Shown: piece after piece, positions 1 to 26,029 of the stretch
Layout: each line of letters begins with the position of its first letter
Numbering within the stretch: position 1 is the first letter of the stretch
From: Streblospio benedicti
Taxonomy: Eukaryota; Annelida; Polychaeta; Spionida; Spionidae
NCBI GenBank assembly: GCA_019095985.1
Contig: CM032661.1
Coordinates: forward strand, 10,885,453 to 10,949,452
DNA: 64,000 bases
Direction of reading: 5' to 3'
Made by a program: the position numbers and the translations under genes
Notes under the pieces: generated by a model
Seen by the model: only the letters and a program-made list of their open reading frames with translations
The model's database searches: none
Told to the model about the DNA's origin: nothing

Positions 1-3000
1 GATAGTCCAGGCTCCCGTTTCTGCTAATATTGTCCAAGGACATCCGCTAAACTTAACATGTCTAGCAAAGGGCAGTCCACGAGTTAAGATTGAATGGTAT
101 CGGGTAAGTGCATGCAGAACACATGCAGTCAAAATTTTTAAAATCGAGAAAAACTCCTTACACCTGTATAAATGTTGAAAATTGTATATAGTTGGCTTAC
201 AGAATATAGAATATAGAATATAGAAGCATCTGTATAAAATACCTAGAAAGAGAAACCCATTTTGAGATATATATTATACCATTATTTACAGGAACAGAAG
301 ATGTCTAAAATGATAAAGATCAAGGTTCAGCTGGAGTCACAGTCTAATCAATATTCCATCACGAGGATGGCATCAAAAGATGTGGGGCGCTACTTTTGTA
401 AGGCAATAAATTCACTTGGTCATGACGAAGCATATGCCGATATAAACATGATGGGTACGTATATGTTCTAGTTGCAAATATATACATAATAATATATGGG
501 TGATTATAGATATACTTAGGCCACGCACTCGGTTGACGGGAAACCCGTTTCATGCTCTGAGATAGGTGCAGCAGGTTCCCGACACGCAAAGTAAGACTAA
601 AATAACCATGGAAGGATTGCATATGTTATATCCAAAATCAAACAAATTGGAAATAGAAGATAAGAACATTAGTAACATTTGATCCATACGATGGCAACCT
701 GTCGTGTTACAACTCCTATAAAAAACAAAACCAAAACAAACGGCAGTGTTTTTTAATTTGGGCTATTTGCTATAATAATATCCTCTTTATTTCAAATGTA
801 AATTGTGCTCAATTGTTTTTCTGTAGTATATGATATTATTGTTCATTAGTGCCACCTTCAATACACCCGATGCCTGAGGAAGACGTGCTCGAAGGACGCA
901 CGGTGATTATCTCTTGCCAAGCAGACGGCGATCCTCGCCCACTGATCACGTGGAGTCGTGATGGCCAAGGGTATTCAGATGGTGCGTCAAAGGTAAGTAC
1001 GCAAGTCTTTTTTCAGATGAATTATGTTGACATATCTCAATTTCTCAATGGCTTCAAACCACATCCACATTCACGGAAGTATACCACAGCCTTCAACATG
1101 TAGCGATGTATGGTGACCGCACTTTGACCGTGTCCTCTAAGTTGTAGCGTCTGTCCTACTTTCAGAGTGATGTCCGTGTGAGCATCGATAACACCCAAAT
1201 AGGAACGACAAAGATCATTATTCATGACATACAACGATCATATTCTGGACAGTACACGTGTACAGCTACAAGTGAAGCTGGTGTTGACAGTAAAACTACG
1301 TACATTAATGTCTTGTGTAAGAATTCCATTTAAACTTCAGTTTTTGTAGGTCATTTTTGTGTCTGTTTGACACATTTAATGCCAAGACCTAGATATTGTC
1401 GTTAAAAAGTGTAGATTAGACTATGATTAATATTAGGACATTATGACTGATAATTCCTAAAAAAAAAACATTTGAGATATTTTCCCATGTTTACAATTAG
1501 ATACGCCAAGCGTCGCTATAACTGGACTAACTCGCCATCTTGCCTGGGAAGGCGAGTCTAGAAACTTTACTTGCGAGGCATCTGGCAAACCACCGCCAAC
1601 ACTCAACTGGTTTCGTGGAGGCCAGTATATTTCCAACAGTGATACTTATCGTATGCATACGACCAAAGACAGTCTCAACATCACCAGCATTCTTCAGGTA
1701 GAATAAAAGTTGACAAAAGTTGGTATAGTTAATTTATTTAATTATTATTTGTTTGAGTGCATTTTCAATATATATTTTGTGTTTGTGTTATAAAGGTTAC
1801 TGTTGGAGACAATCAAAGATGGGTATATGGTGAATATTCCTGCATCGGAAAAAATCAGTTTGGTTACGTTACAAAAACCGTGAACCTGGATGAAGCACGT
1901 GAGTTACGCAGTATTATTGTTACATTGATACTGAAATTACCTGTTGGAATAAAGAAATTGAAACTGTCATTTGAATTTTCGTATTTCAGATGTGCCAGAT
2001 ATGCCTAATAACGTAACCATAGTGACGGAGACGCCGAGCACCGTGACTATCCAGGCCGCTGCCGCCGCTGCCACGGCGGACACGCCGCTCGTGACGGCGT
2101 GGAGGGTGCGCTACCACGAGGCGGACGACGGCGGCGGCGAGACCGCCGTCACGCACCCCAATGCGCACGGTAAATGGACTGAAATGCAATACGCTGTAAT
2201 TGAAAGTAATAACAAGTCTTATTGTTTGAAAGACAAATACAGAAGAAAATGCTGCTAATTGACAATACTTCCATTTCAGCCAATGGTATCAACATCAGTG
2301 GCCTCAATCCGGACACCACCTACATATTTTACTTGATGGCTATGAACATTGTTGGTGAGGGTCAAGCGGCAAAATTCAAAATTAAGACACCGAAAAGCAT
2401 CCAGATGGATCATTTTCCAGCAGGTAACAGTCTACTATCAACATACCACCAGCAAACGGCACGAGGCTATGGAGTTCCATATAGTCCGCATATAGGACTC
2501 GCACATATACCAAAAACGATATAATATAGCAAGTAAGATGATAAATTCCAGGGAATCCCCATTGCATTCTCTTCAAGGAACTTCTAAGTAGTCTAAGTCA
2601 AATGGCAAAGGCTGACTAGTCTTGAGTTTAATTAGGGCTCAGAGCAACAAATCAATGCAAAATTAGCAAAAAAAAAAATCGGCATGAACGCGTTGCTGCC
2701 AGATGGTCATGATATTTAAGCCGTAGGTGTGATTCCGATTAAGCTTAGACTAAATGGTTACCAAAGCCGTTATTTTTTTACAATTAGTTCAATATTTAGT
2801 GTCCACGGTCAGTTGATAGCCAATCATGCATACATTAGGATTGAGTTAGACTAGAGACGATTTCAGGGTGTAAGGCTATTGATGCCGCTCTTCAATGGAT
2901 GCCAGAGCTCTGGGAATGTGGTTATGCCCATATAATTTTTATCCAGAGCAAAAGGAAATTGAATTCTCTACTGAAGAAAAATAAGATTCTGTCAACAACG

Positions 3001-3955
3001 TTTAGCGTCTGTATTTACCATAAAAAGGCACCCCACCCCCACACTCCTTATAGCTTGTTCTTTGTAGTGCATATGCATGTATTTATAAGTGAATACACCC
3101 TAATTAAAGATTTTGTAACTTTAAAAACTACCTTTACTATTTACAAATTATTTATTAGCCCAATGAATTTATAATGTGTAAATAAGGCAATTTAGACATA
3201 ACTTACACACATAGATAATTATTAAAATAATGTGGCAGATATTGTAATCTGTGATTACAGACGTACCCTTTGACTCAGACGACTCCCTTGACAGCAAGGC
3301 TGCAAATGAAGATGACCATGATGTGAGCGGCATGAAGGTGGACTTTATCAAGGAGGCGGCGCCGGGCGCGCCGCCGCCGCCCGCGTGGCAGCTGTACGTA
3401 GCTGTGGGCGCCACGCTCGCCGCGGCGCTCCTCATCGCGCTCAGCGTCATGGCGGTGTTTCTCAGGAGACGCAGCAAGTCTCGATTTGAAGAGCACGACA
3501 CGTTCACTCCCATAAAGCATTCAAATTCGACCCTGGTGTGCATCCACGGCCGGGAGGTGGACAACATCCAGCTGCAGATCCGCGCCGGTGACACGGCCAG
3601 TCCGGCCGCCGCCCGAGCCGCCGCCGCCGCCGCTGCAGGGCGCTCGCCGCTTCCGGGCAAGCGGCGGCCCGGCGGCGGCGGCGGGGCAGAGCCGCCGCTC
3701 CAGCAGGTGGCCTGGGATCAGATGATGCGCCACACGGCGCTGGACGCCAGCGTAGGGTACCGGGACAGCGGCGAGTACCGGGAGACGGAACTGCCGCCGC
3801 CACCAGACTTTCTGTTAGCGTCAGCGGCGGAGGACGACCAGGGGGAACTGTACAACGACGACGGTTCTTACGCCGACATTCTGGACGGCTACCACAGTGA
3901 GGACAACATGGACTTGTACACGCCGCCCAGTTCCTACACGGGTCGACCGCCATAA
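1..3955 (+). CDS. Ig/FN3 single-pass adhesion receptor, 3' part
   Basis: Cell-surface receptor of the immunoglobulin superfamily, open at the 5' window edge. Coding exons with consensus splice sites and continuous phase: <1..103, 292..454, 850..992, 1166..1316, 1501..1697, 1796..1898, 1990..2169, 2280..2423, 3261..3955. Each Ig domain is split over two exons: exons 1-2 (NLTC ... IEWYR ... GRYFCKAI), exons 3-4 (IISCQADG ... SGQYTCTA) and exons 5-6 (FTCEASGKPPPTLNW ... GEYSCIG). All three have the Cys/Trp/Cys core. Exons 7-8 make one fibronectin type III domain (TAWRVRYHE ... LNPDTTYIFYLMAMN). The last exon encodes a ~22-residue membrane span (LYVAVGATLAAALLIALSVM), an RRRSK stop-transfer and a ~165-residue cytoplasmic tail with Ala and Gly runs, ending YTGRPP before TAA at 3953-3955. 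The family mediates homophilic or heterophilic adhesion, often neural. The Ig-Ig-Ig-FN3-TM order resembles NCAM/Fasciclin II or Lachesin relatives, but I cannot assign an orthologue. Exon 7 and the last exon are far more GC-rich than the others. Confidence 0.9.
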
Positions 3956-5908
3956 ACAGGCATGGCGGCGGTATTCTTGTGCTATATGTGTTTTTTTAAT
4001 TTTTGTGACCGTTGTATTGTAAACTTGCAGTATATGTGTATAGAAATATGTTTATAATATTATGTAATATAATTACATCACGTATACCTATAGTATACTT
4101 AAAGAAAATAGTTTACAACTCGTTTTCTAAATATAGAAGACCAGCATACTGTTGAAGACAGAAAACTAATATGCGTTCTTGCTACGTTTCGGCTGAATGA
4201 TCCACATTTGGCCAACGGAATATAAATGGTCTCCACAAGATACAAATTTCTTATGTATGTGTACATGTGAATGTGTATCAGCGATTGTGCAATAAGAAGT
4301 TATCTATGTACTTTTAATGAATGTATTGCAATATAATTGCACATGTGGAAAGTATTGCATTGTACAGTAGTTTATTTATCATAGTTGATCGCAGTTGATC
4401 TAGTATGAAGTAACATAACGTTGTGCTTATACACAAAACGGTCTCGTGTGATGCGCCACAAGAACGAGTCTTGATAACACACTGTTTTGGAATAACCTGG
4501 CGAAAATGTTGTTAGTCTCTAGAAAGAAGTGGTGTCAGTCTGGATGGTCGAGGCTATTACAGATCATAAGAGACCTTGATTACTAGCATTGTTGTAGTAG
4601 TACCACTGTTCACTGATACAACTATTTTAATCAGGCATCCAATGAAAATGCATCCAAATAAATTATAAATGACAATATCCATGCACCTTCATTAATGCTT
4701 GTGGTGTCACATCTGTCTGACCTGACAGTAATGATTGTCACTGCATGTTTGTGCATGAAGTGCCCAGGCTGTGGCGAGGTTAGCAATGGTTGACTTGTGT
4801 GGGAGATAAACAACAGAACAAAGTGCCTGGCATGTTCATCGGCATCCGGTCCGTGTCCTGTGAGGCGGTACCACACTTCGTGCACGTGCATGCAGTATTC
4901 ATGTATTCATGTATTGGTGCTGCCAGTGTCACACCGTAGCGTATCACAGTTGTACTTCCTTGTCAACTTAGTGGCATTAAATGCGGCCATGGAGTGTGAT
5001 GTTGTAGTCAACCCCGTGCATGGTTACGGTGCCTTGCTCTGCACTCTGCAATATGCTGGACCTAGGTACTAGGAAGAGGATATCTGAATGTTATGTGTAT
5101 GTATTTATGGCATGTTACGATTTAAAATGCTTTGATGCAGAATTATTCCTAGCCCCCATCGCAATACTAACACTGCAATACTTTCCAAGTATTTAACAAT
5201 TAGTAGTAAAAGAAACATTGCAATACAATATTTATTGCATGCCAATGCGGCAATATTGCACCCATTTAGCACTCGACGTTTAGCATCTCGCACATCGCTG
5301 GTGATAGTGCGTTTGGCTGTTGTTGAATATTTCGAACAAATCATATTAGGTGAATTTATTGGGATTTGCCCTGTGATGTTGAGTCTGATTGGTGTTAGTG
5401 TAAAAACAAATATGGACATGAAACATAAAATGGACTGAGAGTAATCAACATCTCCAATGGACACTTTGGACAGAGGTTTTAGAAGTGTCACTAAATAAGT
5501 GGCATCTTACCGGCAACACAAACTCTAAGAGCTGTAATTGAGAGTCAAGTCACAGCTTTTTTTAAACTAAAACCCTTCATGAAGATACTCATATTTGCCT
5601 GGAACTTGTAATATACATGTAGGTGTATTTGCATGCATGTGTGTGTATGTAATAATTATCATGTATGTATATAAACAAAACCAATTTGTTTCATGTTTTG
5701 CACTCATCAGTTGTATTTACATATTTATTTAGCGCTTTCTTGTATTCTTTGGCCACCAAATACAGCACTAGAACAAACCAAACGAGAAAGCACAATATAA
5801 CCTGGTGCAGTCCTCCCTATAGTGACATGGCGCCATAAACAGTGACAACAAATTTCTCAACCTACTGGACCTATACTTCCCTTCTGAAAATAGCCTACAC
5901 AAAATTCT
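3956..5908 (+). other. 3' UTR and AT-rich intergenic DNA
   Basis: No coding region, RNA gene or recognisable repeat is visible here. It begins as the 3' UTR of the Ig receptor. A canonical AATAAA lies at 4657-4662, about 700 bases after the stop, and could be the polyadenylation signal, though nothing else marks the transcript end. Short ORFs on both strands look random. Confidence 0.5.
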
Positions 5909-6293
5909 CATTCTATCATTCCGTGCAAAAATCACCACCAATAACCCACGCTGATTGGTCACTTAGCGTGCTCAATTTTGCGATGGAAAACACGCTCCAA
6001 AAAAAACCCCATGGCGCTAGTCTAAACTCCTCACAATATCAATACAGCCCCTGACGACGCAAGGCGTGTTCCGTGTAGTGGAGAGCAACAGTTTAGACTA
6101 ACGCCTCCGCGCGCTCAAAACAAACGAAATTGACGTCTCCGCCCGCTCAAAACAAACGAAATTGACTGGCAATGAGAATGTTATAATATGATTTATTTTA
6201 AAATAAAATGGATTTTAGTCATGGTAGAATGGTGATTGACCACTCGATTGTCGTGTCAATCGATTGACACTCCAATCTCGTGGTCAATTCCTA
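5909..6293 (+). repeat. Dispersed repeat N, free-standing copy
   Basis: About 385 bp matching, on the opposite strand, the block at 17414-17853. Shared landmarks are the start (CATTCTATCATTCCGTGC), two GCGCTCAAAACAAACGAAA units (33 bp apart in this copy) and a terminal hairpin at about 6235-6292 built from ATTGACCAC...GTGGTCAAT. There are no clear terminal inverted repeats and no poly-A tail, so the class is undetermined. The other copy sits inside a different repeat, which shows that N is mobile. Confidence 0.7.
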
Positions 6294-6880
6294 CAATATA
6301 AATACCCTAAAAGTCAACTACAGTTGCAGGTCCAATTTAGGACAGAAATATCAGCACACAATCGATCCATAATCAAAGACAGAAACACATCAGACCTCAA
6401 CAGTAATTCCAGGAACCAGGTACACGTATGGCCACTAAACGGAAACTATTAAACTAAATCCATAGTATGCCAAGCAACCACAATAACAACAGACAATAGT
6501 AGAAATAGAAATTTACGTTGGACTGACAGACGGAACTTTTAAAGTAGATATAAACCCACAAATTTACCTTCAGAAATACATCTCAAAGAAACGTCACCTC
6601 CCTCAGCAAGTGCAATAAAAAAGGGGATATAGCATATTTAGCTAGGAAAATCTTAGCACAAGCCAAAACCCATATAACCTCAGTAACAAAAAAATCAAAT
6701 TTATGCATAACTGACATATTTTTGAAAAAACATGCCACCTTTTTTGGTCTACATGCATAAATTCAAAGCCCGAACTTGGTGCACAAACTTGCGCGGACAA
6801 TATTTATCAAATGAATGTATTGAATTCCTACATATTGACCTCAAAACCATGATGTTTGTCTTCAATATTAGAACTGAAGG
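6294..6880. other. Featureless AT-rich DNA before the first gap
   Basis: I see no gene or repeat boundary in this stretch. It ends at a run of N. Confidence 0.5.
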
Positions 6881-6980
6881 NNNNNNNNNNNNNNNNNNNN
6901 NNNNNNNNNNNNNNNNNNNNNNNNNNNNNNNNNNNNNNNNNNNNNNNNNNNNNNNNNNNNNNNNNNNNNNNNNNNNNNNN
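6881..6980. other. Assembly gap (100 N)
   Basis: Exactly 100 N, the usual placeholder for a gap of unknown length. The sequence after it repeats itself downstream, so the join probably lies in a duplicated or haplotype-split region. Confidence 0.95.
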
Positions 6981-7951
6981 TTTTAAAAACAACCTTTATA
7001 TGTTTTTTCTTCATATGCAAATGGGTTTTAATTTTTTTTTATCTTCATGTAGGCAAGCCCCGGGAGGGACTATTGGGGGGTATCCCATAATATATGAAAC
7101 TTGGGAAAAACCAATTTCAGGGGAAATTTGGGGGGTACTAGAACGCATAATTTGAGTGTTTTTTTAACAATTTTTTTCCCCAACCCTGGCCATTTGAAAA
7201 TCTTAAGAATATTTAGATTTTTTTTTCAGAGATGTTAAAAAAAACATCGTGTTTTATAACCGGAAATTTTGATTTTTCAACAAAAAAGGGGTATCTTTTT
7301 TCCTTTTTTTCTATTATTTTATCCAAAAAAAACCAAACCCCAAAAACACAGTGTGTTTGGCCGGTTTTTTTACAGTTTTTTTTCACACACCATCAGTTTG
7401 TTAAAAATTAAATTTATGTTATGCAATATTCTCTGTAGTATATTTGACTTGATTTTTATTTAATCCAATAGGGACTTTAACCTTTGGCAGACGTAATTAT
7501 AATCTGCAGTGATTAAGGCATTAATGAAACAGAACTACAGGGTAGTAATTAATTACACCAGCTGTCAACAACTTAGTTAGTTCGCTGCTGCTTGGAGGTT
7601 GTGCCTTTTCATGCACGTCACGTGCACGTTTAATCCACGTAAGTAAAGCATTTACGTCAACGCGTATGCTGAAAAATTGCTGCTTTGTTTGAACAACACA
7701 GAAGTACTTTCGTAAATATGAATATATAATTTCGTTTATTTTTTATTGAGAAACCGAAAAGTCGTGTATTTGCTATTCAGTGGTCAGTATCGTGAGTTTT
7801 AGGCTTGTGAAAGTACCTTATCAAATAGTAATTGGACACGGGTGGCGTCTGGACGTTTTCTCATTCCACGGACACTGCTGATCTACGGCGCGATAACATG
7901 CTGGGCCAACCTTAGTTGGCGGCTGCGCCGCCAGCGGGTTAGCCATAATAT
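6981..7951 (+). repeat. Duplicated ~1 kb segment, copy 1
   Basis: Aligns along its length with 8035-9388. Shared landmarks include CTTCATGTAGGCAAGCC, CAGTGTGTTTG, CACACACCATCAGTTTG, GACGTAATTATAATCTGCA, GTCGTGTATTTGCT and CCTTAGTTGGCGGCTG. Copy 1 differs mostly by longer homopolymers (runs of G, C, A and T), as in unpolished long-read consensus. It also lacks the ~400 bp insertion of copy 2. An alternative allele left in the scaffold is more likely than a true tandem duplication. Confidence 0.75.
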
Positions 7952-8034
7952 ATTCATATAAAGGCACTGCCTTGGTAGATGGCCAACCCTTATGATTCTA
8001 ACCATTAACAATAGACATATTCTATTTTTTTTAA

Positions 8035-9388
8035 AAAAAAACAACCTTTATATGCTTAGTGCACACCCATGCGTATTAGGTCACACCCATCCCGTATGTT
8101 TTTTGAAAAATATGTAGTACCCGGCAAACAAGTACCAAATAATCTTATTAATATTTTAAATACGGTTAGTTTCTAAAGTAGAAAAAGAAAAAATTTCTAG
8201 TAAATCTAATGTAAATAAACATGTTTCGCATTTTGTCACCATGTAATGGGATGGTGTGCACATTTTATTTCATTACAAAATGCATCACAGACAATCTATT
8301 TTTAATGAACTATTAAAATTGTATTCATCTTAATAAAATTTGATACCAAGTAGCCTACCAGTGACACGGTAAACGCTATTGTTGTTTGAAAAAAAAATTG
8401 TGCTAAAACTTCTGGTTTAAACAAAAAAAATATACGGGATGGGTATGAGGTGTTCTATATGCTTATTTCTTCATATGCAATATGGGTTTAATTTTTTATA
8501 TCTTCATGTAGGCAAGCCGGTAGGGACTATAGGTGTATCCTGTATAATATATGCTAGCTGGAAAACCAGTGCAGAATTGGGCGGTACTAGAACGCATAAT
8601 TTGAGTGTATTTTTAACAATTGTTTCTCCACAACCCCTGGCCATTTGAAAATCTTAAGAATATTTAGATTTTTTGCAGAGATAAAAAACCACATCGTGTC
8701 TATAACCGATTTGTGATTTTGCAACAAAAATGGGATATCTTTACCTTTTTTTATTTTCTATTATTTTTATCATAAGAAACCATTACAAAGAACACAGTGT
8801 GTTTGCGTGTTTTACAGTTTTTACACACACCATCAGTTTGCTAAAGATTAAATTTATGTTATGCAATATTCTCTGTAGTATATTTGACTTGATTTGATTA
8901 ATCAATAGGTACTTAACGCACAGCAGACGTAATTATAATCTGCAATTGATTAGGCATTATTAAGAGAACAGAACTACAGGGTATTACACCAGCTGTCAAC
9001 AACTTGAATTAGTTAAGCTGCTTGGAGGTTGTGCCTTTTCATGCGCGTCACGTGCACCGTTTAATCACATAAAGCATTCATTTACAATCATTATATGCTG
9101 GAAAGAGTACTGCTTTGTTTACGAACCAACACAAGTACTTTCGTAAATATGAATATAATATTCCCGTTTTATTTTTTTTAATGAGAAACCGAAAAGTCGT
9201 GTATTTGCTTATTCAGTGGTCAGTATCGGCAGGTTTTTGGAAGCATGAAAATTCTGTATCAAAATAGTAATTGGTCACCAAGATTGGCGTCATGGACATT
9301 TCTCATTCCACGGACACTGTGGTCTACGCGCGATGCCTTAACAAGGCCAGCCTTAGTTGGCGGCTGCCAGGTTAACCCATAATAATTG
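8035..9388 (+). repeat. Duplicated ~1 kb segment, copy 2, with insertion
   Basis: Second copy of the segment at 6981-7951, interrupted by a 397 bp insertion at 8059-8455. It looks better polished than copy 1. No coding capacity is evident. The segment itself is not a recognised transposon. Confidence 0.75.
8059..8455. mobile_element. ~397 bp MITE with 10 bp target duplication
   Basis: Flanked by TATATGCTTA at 8049-8058 and 8456-8465. The paired segment at 6981 reads straight through this point (ACCTTTATATG then TTTCTTCAT), giving an empty site. Near both ends lies the inverted word ACCCATCCCGTAT followed by a T-run (left about 8086; right, inverted, about 8430-8445). It has no coding capacity. 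The long target duplication and subterminal inverted words suggest a non-autonomous DNA transposon of hAT or Mutator type. Confidence 0.7.
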
Positions 9389-10883
9389 CCTACCTAATTG
9401 GGGTGGACGCTAAAGTCCACCCGCCTCGGGTTCCTACTCTAACTAGTTCGCTTACATATGTAATAACCCCTTATAAGAAAAAGTCTGTATATATTGCATT
9501 TTTAGTACATTTGGGTCAAAATCGCAATTGAGGGGTAGGGGTAAACAATTAATCATAAAGTCAATACTAGAGGGCCTACAGTAGTGAGGTGTATGTCATT
9601 ATGTTTCTAAATGAGTATACCTTTTAATAAACAGCATTTTAATTGCTATATCAGAACAGAGGCTTTTCAATAAATATGTTAATGTACTAGCCCAAAATAA
9701 ATGCTCCACGTTTCGTGTTATCAGGCTGCTTCAGTGACCTCCCTCCAGCACTGTATGTTTCCAACAGGAAATACTTTGCATAGAAAGGCCAATCAATTAG
9801 CTTTAAAATGACACCATATAAGCCTCTGTACACTGCTTAGTTTTCATATAAGAGCTAATTAAATCAGTGGAAGGGTGTTTCAGTTTTTCCGATTTTTTTC
9901 TCCGACCCTTCAATACTAAAATATTCATAACTTTTTATTGTCAAGGTTGCATAACATCCAACATGTCAAAAATTAAAGCGAAGATATCAGGCTTTAATAA
10001 TATATGGGTCTAAAAAATCCCAAAGGGGGGGGGGGGGGCTATGGTGGCCCGCGGTCTATGTACCATCTGGAGAAGACACCCATAAGAAAGAAATTGTCTC
10101 CATTGGCAATTTCATTGTTTTTGTACGGGCCCATTGAAAAAAAATAGAAAGCATCAAGATAGTTGACCCTGAATGACCAAGCCATTTAGGATATGCCAAG
10201 TGTTTTCTTTTGTGCGAAAAATAGCGGCATTTGGGATTTTTACGGCCATCTTAAAATAAATGTTCCTGGCCACTGGACTCCATCGAGAATGTATTAGATC
10301 AAAGCACGAGCGTGCCAAGTATCATGATTTTATCATCATTTCCACGAATATTCTATTAGCTGCTCCACTATATTGGAAAGTTATATTGCAGTATCTGAGA
10401 ATTATTCATTTAAGTATTGCATTATTTTGATCAGCTGGTTTTGCTATAGCATAGACTTATCTCCATGCCATATAACAGACTGTGTAGAGATTTTCTGGAT
10501 GGAACTACTATCTAATAGTATGTGGTTCAGTTTAATTATTCAAACAAATAAATTCATAAAAATCATTGGTCTCAAACATATACATTTAAATCAATTACAC
10601 GTATATACAAACAATATGAAATCAGAATAAATAAACATACAAGATAATACTGGTACGGTGTTAAGTCCGTAAAATCCTGTCTGTACTATTAACAAATATC
10701 AAAGGAGTCATGTACACAGACACTATTAAATCATCTATTTGATTTTTATAGCAAATATTTATGTGCCTAAACAGAATCAATAACTAGTTACATTCAAGAT
10801 CATGAAGATCGTGTCAATCTTACATAATTACATATAATATATTTCCTAACATTCATGCGATTGCACAGTAAGTCTTGTACAGT
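9389..10883. other. Intergenic / 3' flank of SLC7 gene
   Basis: No gene recognised. It includes a poly-G run at about 10024-10038. The part near 10883 should be the 3' UTR of the minus-strand SLC7 gene. I could not identify its polyadenylation signal. Confidence 0.45.
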
Positions 10884-23629
<12,746 letters not shown>

Positions 23630-24222
23630 TGCCGTGTACTCTACATTGCTAGTCTTGGTTTTATGGATCTTGGCAGTAGTGTAAAGAAAACGGCACCACT
23701 AGCCGCTACCTGTTAAAAGGCAGGCTTAAGTGAACCCATTAAAAGAACACAATCGATATTTAGCTGACATTCGAATAGATCACAATAAAGATACGGTGTT
23801 CACAAAAATCCTATTATGTCACATTGTGAACGAGCGGTACTGAAGTCAAACATATTGAGCTACATTGTGCATTATTTGTGTCCGTTGCTTTCATCGATAT
23901 CAGCGGCTGCTGTAGCATGGTTTTAGCACTTTCCAGGTGCACATGGATTGGGATGTGTGCGTTACTAACACCATTAATCCGTAATACTGAAATAACCATT
24001 AGTATATGTCAACAGTGAGCAATATACTTTACGTTTGAGAGTGAGTCCAAACGAACAGCAGCCATGTTACTCAGTAGCTTAGCGAATACAGTGTCAGATA
24101 ATAATAGACTTGCCGTAGAGAGTGAGAGTATGGGTGTAGATCTAGTGTTAGTAACGCATTAAGTGTGTCATTAAATTTCAAGCAAATATTATGATTTGTT
24201 GTCAACAAAAATCATAGAGGCG

Positions 24223-24304
24223 TAATATCATAATACTTATTCACCAGTTAATAGACAGTGCTGTAATATCATAATAGTTATTCACCAGTCAATAGACCGT
24301 GCTG
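24223..24304 (+). repeat. 41 bp tandem duplication
   Basis: TAATATCATAATA...TTATTCACCAG...ATAGAC.GTGCT occurs twice, 41 bp apart (24223 and 24264). Confidence 0.85.
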
Positions 24305-24445
24305 GCTAAATACATATCGAAAAATAGGCTAATCCTTGCAGAGGCGAAGTAATTAAGTTCGTCTTGTGCAACTTCGTGTGATCGAAATATATATGGATCG
24401 CAACGATAGCCTGTGAGTGTTTAAGTCCTCATAATATATACATAA

Positions 24446-24821
24446 CAGGGGCGTAGCTAGACCTTCAAAAACGGTGGGGCGAACTCTTAGCTCTGTGGTG
24501 GTTATGTCGAAATAACAAATATTAATCCAATTATGATATAAGACATAGATACATTGCAATATTGAGAGACTGTGCTCTATGATGGTGCGCTTTTCCTTAA
24601 ATGACAAATACAAAAAACATTAATTTGTATACATGTTACAATCTAATCTAAAATAGACTGTTATTAAAAATCTTTGCAAAAAAAAAAAAAAAAAAACAAA
24701 AACAAAAACACACACACACACAAACACGGTGGGGCGAAGTGGAAAAACGGTGGGGCATTTGAGGCAGGAGGAAAAATTGAGGGGCAACCCCCTCAGTTGC
24801 CTCATACTAGCTACGCCCCTG
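24446..24821. mobile_element. hAT-like MITE
   Basis: 376 bp bounded by CAGGGGCGTAGCTAG (24446) and its exact inverted copy CTAGCTACGCCCCTG (ending 24821). CAGGGGCG-type termini are typical of hAT transposons. Flanks ATACATAA / ATATAAAA agree at 6 of 8 positions, compatible with a decayed 8 bp target duplication. The interior has repeated CGGTGGGGC words and a poly-A/CA tract; no transposase. Confidence 0.75.
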
Positions 24822-25442
24822 ATATAAAAGTATCTGCGCCGCCCCCCCCCCCGTCTCCCCCTTTTACTCTCTTGTGGCACTACACAAAAATTTAAAGACA
24901 TGTGTTGTGAATAGACACGAACAATCATTTTCATTTATTACAATCAAAACATGTTATCTAAACAAAATACAATTTTAACATTTTCCCGGACTTTTACTCG
25001 TAAATAAAATGCACAAATCTCAAATGCCCCCTGACCTAAAAACTAAAATCCTAAATTCGATTTATGATAGGCATCTACGAAGTCAAAAATTATCATGAAA
25101 TATTTTTAACAGTCGGAACGCGTAGACTGCAAAAGTTCCTCCCGTCGGATATTATCCAGGTGCTAACACGTCTTTACACATCACACGAATTAATCCCTCA
25201 ATTCACGATAACGTGTAGCCGCTTTTGAAATTCGATGGAGACTGGTAAATTTAAATTTCAGTTAAGTTAAGTTAAAACTATTACGGCAACGATCACCGGA
25301 TGACGTACGTTATGTGCGGCCAGTGAACGGGTCAAAGAGTTAAAATCCCTTCGGAGGCCTACTCAGAAGTACTAGTAGTTGTGATCGAATCAGAAGTTAG
25401 AGATGACATGCCATGCATTGGACAACGTATAATATATAAAGC

Positions 25443-25618
25443 ATAACTTCCCCATTAGGACCACCTTTGGGACCAGTGTTACGTGGTCTCAATAGAGAGG
25501 TGGTCTCTATACAGAGGTCCGTGTTGGTAGCTTCATGAAGGTTTGGAACTCTGAAAAGTGTTCTTATTTAAAGGTGGTCGCTATAGAGAGGTGATCTTAA
25601 TTAGAGGTTCTACTGTAT
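25443..25618. mobile_element. Tc1/mariner-like MITE (CAGTAGAACCTC family)
   Basis: The right end AGAGGTTCTACTGTA is intact. The left end is decayed but keeps ATTAGGACCACC. The interior repeats GTGGTC...TATAGAGAGGTG on both strands. Non-coding. Confidence 0.6.
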
Positions 25619-26029
25619 TTACTGATCACAGCTTACTTCTCAAACTCCCACGATTCTCCACTACACTCACGCCGTCCGGATGTCAGACATGGCCGTGTTC
25701 ACAGGTTTAATCAATTACGGCATTCAGATGCAAGGGTTAAATCATATCATATGGCCATGTTTGCTTTATGACCTAAATACAATTGCAGAATTATGTCTAA
25801 ATTATGGACATATATATTCAATTTATGCAATAGCACAGTGAAATCAGTGTTACTCGAGCAAAATGTCATCGTAAAACCATGTGACGGGGAGGTGGGGTGA
25901 GGGGGGTGTTGAAGCAAAAATGACGTCAACTTATCAGGAGGGGGGATGCTGCAAAGATGATGAAACGTGACGGGGGGGGGGGGCGAAAATGCGGTGACGT
26001 CATTTGTGAACGATCCCCAACTGCTGTGC

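Noticed and set aside
3169-3953. Antisense ORFs of 149-163 codons opposite the last receptor exon
   Set aside because: They mirror the GC-rich last exon of the Ig receptor and have no recognisable domain. The sense frame has a membrane span and splice support.
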